Counted from the first letter of the stretch, positions 43,569 to 53,081 are shown. The stretch is 64,000 nucleotides of DNA from Gordonia humi (GCF_014197435.1 NZ_JACIFP010000001.1:1178001-1242000); one strand, 5' to 3'. Notes: generated by a model not told the origin, from the letters alone. Translations and numbers: made by a program.

Positions 43569-44516
43569 GTGCGACTTGGAGTGCTCGACGTGGGCAGTAA
43601 TACCGTGCACCTGTTGGTTGTCGACGCGCATCGGGGCGGTCACCCCAATCCGATGAGCTCGACCAAGGCGGTGCTGCGCTTGGCGGAGGAGATCGACGAC
43701 ACGGGCCGCATGCTCGACTCCGGCGCGAAGGCGCTCGTCGCCACGACCGAGGAGTTCACTCGGATCGCCAACTCGTCCGGGTGCGAACAGATCATGGCGT
43801 TCGCGACCTCCGCCGTCCGCGATGCGACCAACTGCGATGATGTGCTCCGCAAGGTGAAGAACGCATCGGGCCTGGACATCGAGGTGCTGCACGGTATCGA
43901 CGAGGCGCGACTCACCTCGCTCGCCGTGCGCCGCTGGTACGGCTGGAGCGCGGGCCGCATCCTCGCCCTGGACATCGGCGGCGGCAGCCTGGAGATGTCC
44001 AACGGCGTCGACGAGGAGCCCGATGTCGCGCTGTCGCTGCCGCTCGGCGCCGGACGCCTGACCCGCGAGTGGCTCCAGGGCGATCCGCCGAGCCGCCGAC
44101 GTGTGTCCGTGCTGCGCGACTGGCTCGACGCCGAGCTCAAGGAGCCCGCGAAGCAGTTGCGGGCCGCGGGCAAGGCCGATCTGGCGGTCGGCTCGTCGAA
44201 GACCTTCCGGTCGCTTGCGCGGCTGACCGGCGCGGCGCCGTCCGGTGCGGGACCGCGAGTCAAGCGCACGCTCACCGTGAGCGGTCTGCGCCAGCTCACC
44301 GCGTTCATCTCGCGGATGACGACCGCCGACCGTGCCGAGCTCGAAGGGGTCAGCGCCGACCGTGCACCGCAGATCGTGGCGGGCGCGCTGATCGCCGAGG
44401 CTGCGATGCGCGCGCTCGGTGTGGATACACTCGATATCTGTCCGTGGGCACTGCGGGAGGGGGTCATTCTGCGCCGCCTCGACAACGAGCCCGCAGGCGC
44501 GATGACAACCAACTGA
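43569..44516 (+). CDS. Exopolyphosphatase / Ppx-GppA family phosphatase
   Basis: 315 residues from a GTG at 43569. The ASKHA-type ATPase motifs are present: [16 protein letters not shown] (phosphate 1), [10 protein letters not shown], and [12 protein letters not shown] (phosphate 2). It is the short Ppx type of actinobacteria (M. tuberculosis Ppx1, Rv0496), which cleaves terminal phosphate from polyphosphate, with possible action on pppGpp. Its neighbours senX3-regX3 respond to phosphate, so control of polyphosphate reserves is coherent. Confidence 0.9.
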   Translation: MRLGVLDVGSNTVHLLVVDAHRGGHPNPMSSTKAVLRLAEEIDDTGRMLDSGAKALVATTEEFTRIANSSGCEQIMAFATSAVRDATNCDDVLRKVKNASGLDIEVLHGIDEARLTSLAVRRWYGWSAGRILALDIGGGSLEMSNGVDEEPDVALSLPLGAGRLTREWLQGDPPSRRRVSVLRDWLDAELKEPAKQLRAAGKADLAVGSSKTFRSLARLTGAAPSGAGPRVKRTLTVSGLRQLTAFISRMTTADRAELEGVSADRAPQIVAGALIAEAAMRALGVDTLDICPWALREGVILRRLDNEPAGAMTTN

Positions 44517-44541
44517 CGAGACGCACGAACGGAGCCACCCC

Positions 44542-45618
44542 ATGGCGGACGAGTCCGAGCCCGAGTCGAAGCCGATCACCGTGTCCGAGCTGATCGCACG
44601 ATCCGAAGACGACACGGCGTTTCCGCGATCGGCGTCGATGTCGGTGCGTCGATCCGGCGGCGACGCCCATTCCGCCTCCGGCGCCACCGCCTCCGGAATG
44701 CCGGATTACGCCGCGCCGAAGGCGCCGCCCGAGCCGCCGCGTGTGATCGGTGCGAGCGGGATGCCCGGGTACACCCCGCCCGCGGGGCCGGAGGCCAACG
44801 TCGTCACCGGGATCATCCCGGTCGTATCCGACGACCCGGATGCCGATACCGGAAGTCTGCGCGCCGTCGACGCCGACGACCTCATCGCCTACGACCTGCC
44901 GCCCACCGAATACCGCACGGTGGCCGCCGAGGAGACCACCACCGTCGTCCGATCGGCGACGGCGCCCGAGCCGTCGCCGTTCACCGACACCGCGTCGATA
45001 CCCGTCGTCGACGAAGCGGCGCCCGCCGCCGAGCCGGACGATGCGGACGCGGAGACATCGACCGCCGCTCTCGCGGGGACCGCGGCGTTCGCCGGTGTCG
45101 GCGGCGCGGCGGCCGTCGCGACCGCCGACGACGCCGATGAGGACGAGCCGGAGCTGACCGGTCGGGCCGCGCGCAAAGCGGCCAGGGCCGAGCGCAAAGC
45201 GGCGAAGAGAGCCGAGAAGCAGCAGGCCGAAGCCGCTGACGAACAGGCCGAATCGTCGGCCGACGTCGTCGAGGACCGTGCCGAGTCGGCCGAGCAGGCG
45301 GACGTATTCGCCGCCGACACCGAGGACGCGGACCACTCCGAGACGGAGTCCGAGCCGTCGGCGGCACTCGGCTGGTTGGCGTTCGTCGGCGAGCTGGTCC
45401 TCGGTCTGGCCGTCGGCGCCGGTCTGTTCTGGGGATTCACCGAACTCTGGAAGCGCTATGTGTATCTGGCGCTGATCCTGGCCATCGTGGTGATCTTCGC
45501 GATCGTGACGTTCGCGCACCTGCTCCGCAAGCGGGACCTCGCGACCACGCTGCTCGCCCTGGCCGTCGGCATGCTGGTGACCATCGGACCACTGGTCCTC
45601 CTCGCGGCGCAACCGTAG
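44542..45618 (+). CDS. Hypothetical membrane protein (Rv0497-like)
   Basis: 358 residues. A long acidic, Ala/Asp/Glu-rich cytoplasmic region (about 1-270) contains two similar blocks, ASGMPDYAAPKAPPEPP and ASGMPGYTPPAGPE. Three membrane helices form the C-terminal end (about 275-355). A Lys/Ala/Arg-rich helix (about 210-235) precedes the helices. No known function; the gene lies between ppx and a sugar-isomerase-like gene as in mycobacteria. Probably in one transcript with its neighbours. Confidence 0.75.
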   Translation: MADESEPESKPITVSELIARSEDDTAFPRSASMSVRRSGGDAHSASGATASGMPDYAAPKAPPEPPRVIGASGMPGYTPPAGPEANVVTGIIPVVSDDPDADTGSLRAVDADDLIAYDLPPTEYRTVAAEETTTVVRSATAPEPSPFTDTASIPVVDEAAPAAEPDDADAETSTAALAGTAAFAGVGGAAAVATADDADEDEPELTGRAARKAARAERKAAKRAEKQQAEAADEQAESSADVVEDRAESAEQADVFAADTEDADHSETESEPSAALGWLAFVGELVLGLAVGAGLFWGFTELWKRYVYLALILAIVVIFAIVTFAHLLRKRDLATTLLALAVGMLVTIGPLVLLAAQP

Positions 45619-45627
45619 AAGCGCGCC

Positions 45628-46503
45628 TTGTCCCGATTGCGGTTCCCCATCCCGATAGGCCTGTCTACGGCCTCCGTGTACCCGCAGAACACCGAGGCGG
45701 CGTTCGGCTACGCGGCGGACCTCGGCTTCGACGGGGTCGAACTCATGGTGTGGGGCGACTCCGTGAGCCAGGACATCGCACATGTGGCGTATCTGTCGCA
45801 GCAGTATCAGGTGCCCGTCCTGTCGATCCACGCGCCGTGCCTGCTCATCTCTCAGCGCGTGTGGGGCCGGGACCCGAAGGCCAAACTCGTGCGTTCGGTA
45901 CAGGCCGCCGAGGATCTCGGCGCGTCGACCGTCGTCGTGCATCCGCCGTTTCGCTGGCAACGTGACTACGTCGCCGCCTTCGACGACCTCGTCGCCGAAC
46001 TGGAGGCCGGTTCGGATGTCTCGGTGGCCGTGGAGAACATGTTCCCGATGCGCGCGGACCGCCTGTTCGGCGGCGGAGAGACCGCTGCGCAACGCATGCG
46101 ACGACGCGGCGGCGGGCCGGGCACCAGTGCGTCGGCGTTCGGCAAACCGATCGATCCGACGGTCACGGGTTACGACAACTACACCCTCGACCTGTCGCAC
46201 GTGGCCACTGCGGGCCACGATGCGCTCGCGATGGCCGCGCGCATGGGAGCGGGCCTTCGACACCTGCACCTGACCGACGGCACCGGCGCGGCCCACGACG
46301 AGCACCTCATCCCCGGCGACGGTACGCAGCCCTGCATCGAGGTGTGCAACCGACTCGCCGCGAGCGATTTCGACGGCACGGTGGTGCTCGAGGTGCATAC
46401 CACATCGGCGCGGACCAAGAACGAGCGGGCGGCGATGCTCGCCCGCTCGCTCGAGTTCGCACGCACCCATCTGCACCGCGACCTTTTGGAGGACCGCTCG
46501 TGA
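45628..46503 (+). CDS. TIM-barrel sugar-phosphate isomerase/epimerase-like protein
   Basis: 291 residues from a TTG at 45628. The AP-endonuclease-2-type barrel is indicated by the strand pattern IGLSTASVYP, FDGVELMVW, STVVVHPPF, VAVENMFP, YTLDLSHVATAGHD and HLHLTDGTG, with conserved His, Glu and Asp residues that bind a divalent metal. Equivalent to Rv0498 by position. The substrate is unknown. It is nine bases after the previous stop and its own stop overlaps the next start (GTGA). Confidence 0.85.
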   Translation: MSRLRFPIPIGLSTASVYPQNTEAAFGYAADLGFDGVELMVWGDSVSQDIAHVAYLSQQYQVPVLSIHAPCLLISQRVWGRDPKAKLVRSVQAAEDLGASTVVVHPPFRWQRDYVAAFDDLVAELEAGSDVSVAVENMFPMRADRLFGGGETAAQRMRRRGGGPGTSASAFGKPIDPTVTGYDNYTLDLSHVATAGHDALAMAARMGAGLRHLHLTDGTGAAHDEHLIPGDGTQPCIEVCNRLAASDFDGTVVLEVHTTSARTKNERAAMLARSLEFARTHLHRDLLEDRS

Positions 46504-47363
46504 CCGCCCTCGCCGATCTGCTCGACCTGACGCGCATCGACGCGCCCGACTCGGCGGCGCGATACCGTGCGCACATCGATCCGATCTTCACCATCGGTCC
46601 CAAGGTGCACGGCGGCAGCGTGCAGATGATCGCCGCGCACGCGGCCCGCATCGGACTGCGCGATCTGTCCGGGCCCGACACCGACCCGGCGTCGTTGGAC
46701 GGAGTCACCACGATCGCGATCGCCAGCGACTACCTCGCCGCACCCGATCCGGCCGACGTCGAGGTCGAGGTGTCGATCGTCAAGCGAGGCCGCACAGTGA
46801 ATCTGGCGCGAGTCGACGTGAGTCAGAACGGTCGTACCGTGGTGGCGTCGACGGCGACGCTCGGCCGGATGGACTCCGGCGAGGTCCGATACCGCCGCCC
46901 GGGGCTCCTCGACGACCTGCCCGTGGAACCAGACGAGAACGGAATCGGCGTCGCCGACTCGCCGATCGGCGAGGTCATGCATCTGAGCCCCGCACTCGAC
47001 GCCGTGCTCGACGGCACGACTTTCGCGGTGGCTCGCGGAGAGAAGGGCGATCCGGTGCTCCGCGGCTGGGTTCGAGCCAAGGATCCGGCCGATCAGCCCG
47101 CGACCATGGGGCTGGACTTCCCGGTGCTGGTCTGCGACATCTCGCCCCCGGTGGTGATGAACCTCGGGATGTTCGGCTGGGCGCCCACCGTCCAGCTGAC
47201 GTCGTACCTGCGGCGCGTGCCGGCACCCGGGTGGCTGCGCTACCAGGCGTCGACGCACGAGGTGGGCGAAGGCATGTTCAACGAGGACCACCTGGTCGTC
47301 GATTCGACGGGCGCCGTCGTCGCGCAGTCGCGTCAGCTGGCGCTGATTCCGGCTCGTCGCTGA
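46500..47363 (+). CDS. Thioesterase-superfamily (double hotdog) protein
   Basis: 287 residues from a GTG in a GTGA overlap. Two hotdog-like halves are suggested (about 20-135 and 160-280); the first has KVHGGSVQMIAAHAARIG, the second a GMFGWAPTVQLTSYLRRVP strand. Such proteins resemble TesB-type or 4HBT_3 acyl-CoA thioesterases. It occupies the Rv0499 position. Substrate and activity are unproven. Confidence 0.8.
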   Translation: MTALADLLDLTRIDAPDSAARYRAHIDPIFTIGPKVHGGSVQMIAAHAARIGLRDLSGPDTDPASLDGVTTIAIASDYLAAPDPADVEVEVSIVKRGRTVNLARVDVSQNGRTVVASTATLGRMDSGEVRYRRPGLLDDLPVEPDENGIGVADSPIGEVMHLSPALDAVLDGTTFAVARGEKGDPVLRGWVRAKDPADQPATMGLDFPVLVCDISPPVVMNLGMFGWAPTVQLTSYLRRVPAPGWLRYQASTHEVGEGMFNEDHLVVDSTGAVVAQSRQLALIPARR

Positions 47364-47439
47364 CGGCGACGCGGTCTCCCACACCTGACGTACCCGGGTG
47401 ATCCGAGTACGAGAGAACGAACGAAAGGCAGTGATCCAC

Positions 47440-48318
47440 ATGAGCGAGCGGGTAGCGATCGTCGGCGGCGGAAAGATCGGCGAGGCGCTCCTCGCCGGTC
47501 TCATCAACTCCGGTAAGCCGGTGCGCGATCTGGTGGTGGTCGAGCGGGTCGAGAAGCGACAGTCCGAACTGACCTCCGACTACGGCGTGCGCGTGACCGA
47601 CGACGTCGTCGACGCGGCCGACGGCGCCAGGGTGCTGTTCATCGCGGTGAAGCCGGACGCTGTGGACTCGGTGCTGCAGGCGTTGGGCAAAGCCGACGAC
47701 CACAGTGACGAGGAGCGGATCACCGTCACACTCGTCGCGGGCATCCCGACGGCGCGCTACGAAGCAGCGCTGCCCGCCGGATCGCCGGTCATCCGCGTGA
47801 TGCCGAACACCCCGATGCTCGTGAACGAGGCGATGTCGGCGGTCAGCCCGGGACGCTACGCGAACGACGACCAGGTGGCCGTCGCGGTCCGTCTGCTCGA
47901 GTCGGTCGGCAAGGTGATGGTGGTGCCGGAGAAGCAACTGGACGCCGTCACCGCGATCTCGGGTTCGGGTCCGGCGTACTTCTTCCTGATGGTCGAGTCG
48001 ATGATCGACGCGGGCGTCGCACTCGGGCTCACCAGGGCGCAGTCGGCCGAGTTGGCCGTGCAGACGGTCAAGGGTGCGGGCGTCCTGCTGTCCGAATCGG
48101 GGCTGACCTCCGTCGACCTGCGCGCCGCGGTCACCTCGCCCGGCGGGACCACCGCCGCGGCGCTGCGCGAGTTCGAGCGGCACGGCCTGCGGCATGCGGT
48201 CAACGAGGCGACCGCGGCCTGCGCGGAGGCCAGCGCACGCATGGCACGTCGACCTGACCTTGAGGGTTCGCGACCGGCGTCGCCGTTCACTCCCGATCCG
48301 GCGGCCGGCGGTCAGTAA
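47440..48318 (+). CDS. proC: Pyrroline-5-carboxylate reductase
   Basis: 292 residues from the ATG at 47440, preceded by a GAAAGGCAG ribosome site. The Rossmann motif AIVGGGKIGEALLAG and the C-terminal signature AVTAISGSGPAYFFLMVESM with VTSPGGTTAAAL are diagnostic. It makes proline from pyrroline-5-carboxylate with NAD(P)H in the cytoplasm. It has a longer-than-usual tail (about 15 residues, Pro-rich). A 184-base gap to the next gene holds that gene's promoter. Confidence 0.95.
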   Translation: MSERVAIVGGGKIGEALLAGLINSGKPVRDLVVVERVEKRQSELTSDYGVRVTDDVVDAADGARVLFIAVKPDAVDSVLQALGKADDHSDEERITVTLVAGIPTARYEAALPAGSPVIRVMPNTPMLVNEAMSAVSPGRYANDDQVAVAVRLLESVGKVMVVPEKQLDAVTAISGSGPAYFFLMVESMIDAGVALGLTRAQSAELAVQTVKGAGVLLSESGLTSVDLRAAVTSPGGTTAAALREFERHGLRHAVNEATAACAEASARMARRPDLEGSRPASPFTPDPAAGGQ

Positions 48319-48403
48319 GGGCACTGCCAGCGCAGATGCTGCCCGAACCGGTGGATCGGCGGAGAGTTCGACCAAATGCCGGACCACTTTCGTCGCACTA
48401 ATC

Positions 48404-48422
48404 ACACGTGTCACGCTAAGCT
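48404..48422 (+). promoter_or_regulatory. Candidate promoter region of the small HTH gene
   Basis: An ACACGTGT palindrome (48404-48411) is followed by a TAAGCT hexamer (48417-48422). It lies about 80 bases upstream of the HTH gene. The assignment is tentative. Confidence 0.35.
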
Positions 48423-48501
48423 GCTCGCAGCACGTACGTGTCTGATGTCCGCCGGAGGGGAAGCCGGTGGCCGCGATGCGTGCACCGGAGGTTATATGTT
48501 C

Positions 48502-48744
48502 ATGGCTGCAGAAAAGCCTGGAGAACGGAATGATTTCGCAGACCGTGGAGTTGCGGGTGCCTCATCGGCATCGCAGTTCTTCACCGTCGCCGAGGTCGCA
48601 TCGCAGATGCGCGTCTCCAAGATGACTGTGTACCGACTCATCCACAACGGTGAACTGCCTGCCGTTCAGGTCGGTCGCTCGTACCGCGTGCACGCGAAGG
48701 CCGTGCAGGAGTACCTGGAGGCCGCGTACTTCGACGCCGGATAG
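48502..48744 (+). CDS. Small helix-turn-helix (MerR/excisionase-type) DNA-binding protein
   Basis: 80 residues from the ATG at 48502; another ATG two codons earlier sits only four bases after the GGAGG site, so the second is preferred. The HTH reads FTVAEVASQMRVSKMTVYRLIHNGELPAVQVGRSYRVHAKAVQEYLE. This is the Rv0500A-type of Mycobacteriales, between proC and the bS22 gene. Such proteins are probably regulators; the target is unknown. It is not linked to any prophage here, although the fold is also used by excisionases. Confidence 0.9.
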   Translation: MAAEKPGERNDFADRGVAGASSASQFFTVAEVASQMRVSKMTVYRLIHNGELPAVQVGRSYRVHAKAVQEYLEAAYFDAG

Positions 48745-48990
48745 GCGTTCCGCGGAGACCAGACGCATCGCCGCCCGCCGCACACCTCGTGTGTGCCGGG
48801 CGGCTGCGTCGTATCTCGACCGGGTGGTCGGGGAGGCGATTTCGTCTCGTGTTCGTCGGCCGGTAGGATCGGCTGACAGGTCGCTGTCGCCCCGGTATCC
48901 GCGAGGATGTCCTGAGTCGGCGACGGCCCCGACAAGCATTGCCGGTCGGCTTCGGCGGCAAGCATCCGTAACGATCGTGAGGAGAGCCCC

Positions 48991-49092
48991 ATGGGTTCGG
49001 TTATCAAGAAGCGCCGCAAGCGCATGTCGAAGAAGAAGCACCGCAAGCTGCTCCGCCGCACTCGCGTGCAGCGTCGTAAACTCGGCAAGTGA
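48991..49092 (+). CDS. Ribosomal protein bS22 (AURKAIP1/COX24 domain, 33 residues)
   Basis: A 33-residue, strongly basic protein ([16 protein letters not shown], then [17 protein letters not shown]). It matches the actinobacterial small-subunit protein bS22 (Rv0500B type). An AGGAGA site lies six bases upstream. A perfect rho-independent terminator follows the stop within 10 bases. It is too short to be found by length-filtered gene calling. Confidence 0.95.
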
Positions 49093-49100
49093 TCGACTGA

Positions 49101-49135
49101 AGAGACCCGCCCGCTCGTCGGGCGGGTCTCTTTTT
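49101..49135 (+). terminator. Rho-independent terminator after the bS22 gene
   Basis: Perfect 13-base arms AGAGACCCGCCCG and CGGGCGGGTCTCT (49101-49113, 49119-49131) with a five-base loop, followed by T-run TTTTT. The best textbook terminator in the window. Confidence 0.93.
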
Positions 49136-49149
49136 GCGCCGAGACCCCT

Positions 49150-49198
49150 CCCGGTGGCCGAGTGGAGTCGATCTCCCCCGGTGGTCGAGTGGAGTCGA
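49150..49198. repeat. Two copies of a 22-bp direct repeat of Gordonia-like intergenic type
   Basis: CCCGGTGGCCGAGTGGAGTCGA (49150) and CCCGGTGGTCGAGTGGAGTCGA (49177) differ by one base, at a 27-base period. The half-palindrome GGTCGAG..CTCGACC-like core occurs as a scattered intergenic repeat in several actinobacteria. It lies between the bS22 terminator and the next promoter. Confidence 0.65.
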
Positions 49199-49204
49199 GA
49201 CCCT

Positions 49205-49210
49205 TACTCT
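49205..49210 (+). promoter_or_regulatory. -10 hexamer TACTCT of a leaderless promoter
   Basis: TACTCT lies six bases before the ATG at 49217 of the epimerase-like gene. Confidence 0.5.
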
Positions 49211-49216
49211 TGGATC

Positions 49217-50281
49217 ATGGCTCCAGAGAACGACGGCATCGCCCCGACCGCCCTGCGATCGGTTCTGGTGACGGGGGCGTCGACGTTCCTGGGCGGGTAC
49301 CTCGTCGCACGGTTGGCGGCGAACCCCGACATCGAGCGCGTCGTCGCCGTCGACTCGCGTGTGCCCAGCAAGGATCTGATGCGACGGATGGGTCGCGCGG
49401 AGTTCCTCCGCCTCGACATCCGGCGTCCGGCGGTGGCGCGGGCGATCGCCCGGTACGAGGTCGACACGGTGGTTCACAACGCGCCGTCGATCATGGACAG
49501 CGTGGAGCACTCGGCCGCCATCAAAGAACTCAACGTGGTCGGGTCGATGCAGATGTGCGCGGCGTGCCAGCGCAGTCCTTCCGTCAAGCGGCTCATCCTG
49601 CGGTCGACGTCGATGGTCTACGGAGCCAGCGGCGCGGATCCGGCGTTGTTCGCCGAGGGGACACCGGCGCGGCGGGAGCCGAAGCGGGGTTACGGCCGCG
49701 ATCTGATCGACGTCGAAGGCTATGTGCGCGGTCTGTCGAGGCGGCGGCAGGACATCGACGTGACGATCCTGCGGTACCAGTCGATGCTCGGTCCGCGGAT
49801 CAAGACGCGGGTCGGCTCGTATCTCTCGATGCCGTTGGTGCCGACCGCTCTCGGCTATTCGCCGCGCCTGCAGTTCCTGCACGAGGAGGACGCGCTGGCC
49901 GCGCTCGAGCACGCGACGCTCGTTCGCCGACCGGGAACCTTCAACATCGCGGCGGACGGTGTCGTGAGTCTTGCTCAGGCCGTCAATCGGGCCGGTCACA
50001 TCAGGCTGCCGGTCGCGGCGAGTCTGGTGCAGCCGATCATCGGCGTGCTGCGCGACGGTTCGTTGCCGGCGATGCGCGCCGGTCACGAAGGCTATCTGAC
50101 GTACGGGCGGGTGCTCGACAACACCCGGATGCGCACCGAGTTCGAGTTCGAGCCCAAGTACACCTCGCTCGAGACGCTCGACGACTTCATCGCGCGCGGC
50201 CGGACCTCGCCGGTGATCTCCGCGGCGGCCTGGCGCGGTTTCGAGACGCGAGCCGCCATCGCTGCGACGGCCCTGCAGTGA
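49217..50281 (+). CDS. NAD-dependent epimerase/dehydratase-like extended SDR
   Basis: 354 residues from the ATG at 49217. The Rossmann motif VLVTGASTFLGGYLVARL (about 15-32) and the Ser of the STSMVYGASG block are present, but the usual YxxxK catalytic pair is not seen; the corresponding GYGRDLIDVEG has Asp-Leu where Lys is expected. This is like the Rv0501 (galE2) group. It may be an inactive or altered epimerase, possibly a NAD-binding scaffold. It opens a row with the acyltransferase gene 58 bases downstream. Confidence 0.8.
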   Translation: MAPENDGIAPTALRSVLVTGASTFLGGYLVARLAANPDIERVVAVDSRVPSKDLMRRMGRAEFLRLDIRRPAVARAIARYEVDTVVHNAPSIMDSVEHSAAIKELNVVGSMQMCAACQRSPSVKRLILRSTSMVYGASGADPALFAEGTPARREPKRGYGRDLIDVEGYVRGLSRRRQDIDVTILRYQSMLGPRIKTRVGSYLSMPLVPTALGYSPRLQFLHEEDALAALEHATLVRRPGTFNIAADGVVSLAQAVNRAGHIRLPVAASLVQPIIGVLRDGSLPAMRAGHEGYLTYGRVLDNTRMRTEFEFEPKYTSLETLDDFIARGRTSPVISAAAWRGFETRAAIAATALQ

Positions 50282-50338
50282 CCGCCCGGTCCGTCCGTAC
50301 TATGTCAGTGAACGACGACGCGGTGAGAGGGGGAGTGC

Positions 50339-51412
50339 ATGGTTGCGGCAGACAAGCCCGCTGATTCGCGAACGGCCAAGGTGATCGCGCTCTACACCGA
50401 TCCACCGGCGCCCGCCCGGGCACCGCGGGGGCATCCGAACACCGATGGGTTCGCCTCGCCCGCGGCGCCGGTGACACCGCTCCACGACGGTATCGACCTC
50501 GACGAGCCGACACCGGTCCCGACCGGTCCCGTCGACAGTTCTCCGTTCTTGAGTCTGGCGGGTCTGCGGGGCGCCGTGGCCGACTCCCTGATCGCGACAT
50601 CGGGGTTCATTCGCGAACGGATGACCGGTGACTACCGCGTCGACGACTTCGGTTTCGATCCGCACTTCGCCGAGTCGGTGTGGTTTCCGGCGCTGCGGCC
50701 GATCTACCAGAGCTGGTTCCGCGTCGAGGTGACCGGTGTGGAGAACCTCCCGACGACGGGCGGTGCGCTGCTCGTCGCCAATCATGCCGGGTCGATCCCG
50801 GTCGATGCGGTGATCACCTCGCTCGCCGTCCGCGACAACCACCCGAATGAACGCTATCTGCGAATCCTGGCGGCCGACATGGCGTTCGAGACTCCGGTCG
50901 TCTCCGATCTGGCCCGCAAGGTGGGGGCGACCCTCGCCTGCAACAGCGACGCCGAGGCGCTGCTGCGACGAGGCGAGCTGACCGCGGTGTGGCCGGAGGG
51001 CTACAAGGGCATAGGCAAGCTCTACAAGGACCGGTACAAGCTGCAGCGGTTCGGTCGCGGCGGCTTCGTGACGACGGCGATCCGCACCGGTGCGCCGATC
51101 GTGCCGGTGTCGATCGTCGGCTCCGAAGAGATCTATCCGATGCTGGCCGACCTGAAGCCGCTTGCGCGGACCCTCGGCCTCCCGTACTTCCCGGTGACCC
51201 CGTTGTTCCCGTGGTTGGGTCCCCTGGGCGCGATTCCGCTGCCGTCCAAGTGGCACATCCACTTCGGCAAGCCGATCCCCACCGACGGGTACGACGACCA
51301 GGCCGCCGACGATCCGATGACCGTCTTCGACGTCACCGACCACGTCCGGGAAGAGATCCAGCAGACCCTGTTCCGCATGCTCTCGCGACGAGGCAGCGTC
51401 TACTTCGGCTGA
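50339..51412 (+). CDS. Lysophospholipid acyltransferase-like (PlsC family, Rv0502-like)
   Basis: 357 residues from the ATG at 50339 with a GAGGGGGAG site upstream. The first 110 residues are variable and Pro-rich. The acyltransferase core has NHAGSIPVD (the HX6D form of this mycobacterial group), ADMAFETPVVSDLARKVGATLA, WPEGYKGIGK and TGAPIVPVSIVG. It transfers an acyl chain to a lipid acceptor at the inner face of the membrane. Exact donor and acceptor unknown. It converges with the HAD phosphatase gene with one base between stops. Confidence 0.85.
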   Translation: MVAADKPADSRTAKVIALYTDPPAPARAPRGHPNTDGFASPAAPVTPLHDGIDLDEPTPVPTGPVDSSPFLSLAGLRGAVADSLIATSGFIRERMTGDYRVDDFGFDPHFAESVWFPALRPIYQSWFRVEVTGVENLPTTGGALLVANHAGSIPVDAVITSLAVRDNHPNERYLRILAADMAFETPVVSDLARKVGATLACNSDAEALLRRGELTAVWPEGYKGIGKLYKDRYKLQRFGRGGFVTTAIRTGAPIVPVSIVGSEEIYPMLADLKPLARTLGLPYFPVTPLFPWLGPLGAIPLPSKWHIHFGKPIPTDGYDDQAADDPMTVFDVTDHVREEIQQTLFRMLSRRGSVYFG

Positions 51413-51413
51413 C

Positions 51414-52559
51414 CTACCTCCGTTTGCGGAGTACGCGGGTCGCCGCGGCGGCGGCACCGCCCGCGGCGCCGAGGACCATCGCCGAGCGGGCACCGTACTT
51501 GGCGGCCTTGCGGGCGGTGCGGAAGTCGTACTGCTCCCAGCCGCGGATGCGGGCGATCTCGCGGAGGTCGGTGTCCGGGTTGATCGCGACGGCGTTGCCG
51601 ACCAGCGACAGCATCGGGACGTCGTTGTGCGAGTCGGAGTACGCGGTGCATCGCTTGAGGTCCAGACCTTCGCGGACGGCGATCGAGCGGACCGCATGCG
51701 CCTTACCGGTCCCGTGCAGGATGTCGCCGACCAGGCGCCCGGTGAATCGACCGTCGACGCTCTCGGCGACGGTGCCCAGCGCCCCGGTGAGGCCGAGTCG
51801 TTTGGCGATCGTCTGCGCCAGTTCCACCGGGGTCGCCGTCACCAGCCAGACCTGCTGGCCGGCGTCCAGGTGTCGCTGCGCGAGAGCCGCGGTGGCGGGC
51901 CAGATCTTGTCGGCGATGAACTCGTCGTAGATCTCCTCGCCGAGCGCGACGAGTTCGGAGGTCTCCCGACCAGCGATGAACGAGAGCGCCCGCTCCTTGC
52001 CCTGTGTGACGTCGTCCATGTTCTCCTTGCCGGTCACCCGGAACTTGACCTGCTGCCAGGCGACGTTGGCGATGTCGCCGTAGGAGAAGTACTTGCGCTG
52101 CGCCAGCCCGCGCGCGAACAGGACGATGGAGGCGCCGTGCACCAGGGTGTTGTCGACGTCGAAGAAGGCGGCTGCCGTCAGGTCGTGGCCCGGACCGTCC
52201 ACCGGGATCCGACTGCCGAGGGACTCGATCGCGGCCCGCGCGGACGCCTCGCCCGCCAACGTCTGGCGGAGCTCCTCGGCGGTCTGCCGGAACTTGCCCG
52301 CCCGCTTGTTGAGCCACGCCGTCATCCGGTGGAACTCGTCGTCGGACGTCGGTCCGTCCCATTCGGCGTCGTCGGCGGGGGCCGGGTCGACCAGCAGGGC
52401 GCCGTCGCGGTCGCGGCGCACCTCGTCGCCGTCCGGATCGACGGCGTGGTCGACGTCGAACTGCTCGGCCTCGAGCTCCTGGGCCTCGTGCAGGTCCGCT
52501 TCGGCCTCGTCGTGGTCCGGTGTGGTCTCCGGATCGGGGTCGATCGAATCGCGGCTCAT
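51414..52559 (-). CDS. HAD-IB family hydrolase (SerB1-like)
   Basis: 381 residues from the ATG at 52559. An acidic, Asp/Glu-rich region of about 75 residues is followed by the HAD domain with motif [12 protein letters not shown], motif [11 protein letters not shown] and motif [13 protein letters not shown]. The C-terminal Ala/Arg tail ([17 protein letters not shown]) may contact a membrane. The HAD-IB subfamily contains phosphoserine phosphatases; in mycobacteria the Rv0505c (SerB1) gene occupies this place. The true substrate is uncertain, and an acidic N-terminus is unusual for SerB. Confidence 0.85.
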   Translation of the reverse strand: MSRDSIDPDPETTPDHDEAEADLHEAQELEAEQFDVDHAVDPDGDEVRRDRDGALLVDPAPADDAEWDGPTSDDEFHRMTAWLNKRAGKFRQTAEELRQTLAGEASARAAIESLGSRIPVDGPGHDLTAAAFFDVDNTLVHGASIVLFARGLAQRKYFSYGDIANVAWQQVKFRVTGKENMDDVTQGKERALSFIAGRETSELVALGEEIYDEFIADKIWPATAALAQRHLDAGQQVWLVTATPVELAQTIAKRLGLTGALGTVAESVDGRFTGRLVGDILHGTGKAHAVRSIAVREGLDLKRCTAYSDSHNDVPMLSLVGNAVAINPDTDLREIARIRGWEQYDFRTARKAAKYGARSAMVLGAAGGAAAAATRVLRKRR

Positions 52560-52675
52560 GGCCACCTCCCGTTCGGGGCTGGAGCATCGGCTCCACCGTG
52601 CACTGGCGTCCAGCCTATCGCGCGCGGCCGACGCGTCGCGGCGGGCCGTGCGCGGCCGGTGGCAGAATCGCCGGT

Positions 52676-52936
52676 ATGAACGCCACCGTCGAACTGATGA
52701 CACGAGAGGGTTGCCACGCGTGTGCCGCAGCGCAGGAGCAGCTGCGCGGCATCCTCGCCGACTACGGCCTGACGCCGACGATCGTCGACGTCGACGCGGC
52801 CGCCGAAGCCGGCGACACGCTGCCGCGCGCCGAGTACGGCGACCGGGTCCCGGTGGTGGTCCTCAACGGTGAGGAGCACGGCTACTGGGAGGTCGACGAA
52901 CCCCGACTCCGGGCCGATCTCGACAGGCTGAGTTAA
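52676..52936 (+). CDS. Glutaredoxin-like thiol-disulfide protein
   Basis: 86 residues from the ATG at 52676. The DUF836/glutaredoxin-like fold has an N-terminal CHAC pair (CxxC) and a VPVVVLNG cis-Pro loop. Position upstream of hemA equals Rv0508. It probably reduces disulfides; partner unknown. A CAGAAT hexamer seven bases before the ATG may be the -10. Confidence 0.85.
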   Translation: MNATVELMTREGCHACAAAQEQLRGILADYGLTPTIVDVDAAAEAGDTLPRAEYGDRVPVVVLNGEEHGYWEVDEPRLRADLDRLS

Positions 52937-53081
52937 CCTTCGCGACATCGGATGTCTGCATTGTCACCGATCCTCGGGTGTAATCCGGGCATCAAGTGAT
53001 CTAGCCTGGAACCACATGTGCCTATCCCGATGGCGCCGCAGGGGTGCCGTCGAGCCGGTGGGTGCGGAAACGGGCGATGCA

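Noticed and set aside
48502..48744. HTH gene as an excisionase of an integrated element
   Set aside because: No integrase or attachment repeat is near, and the gene is in a conserved position between proC and bS22.
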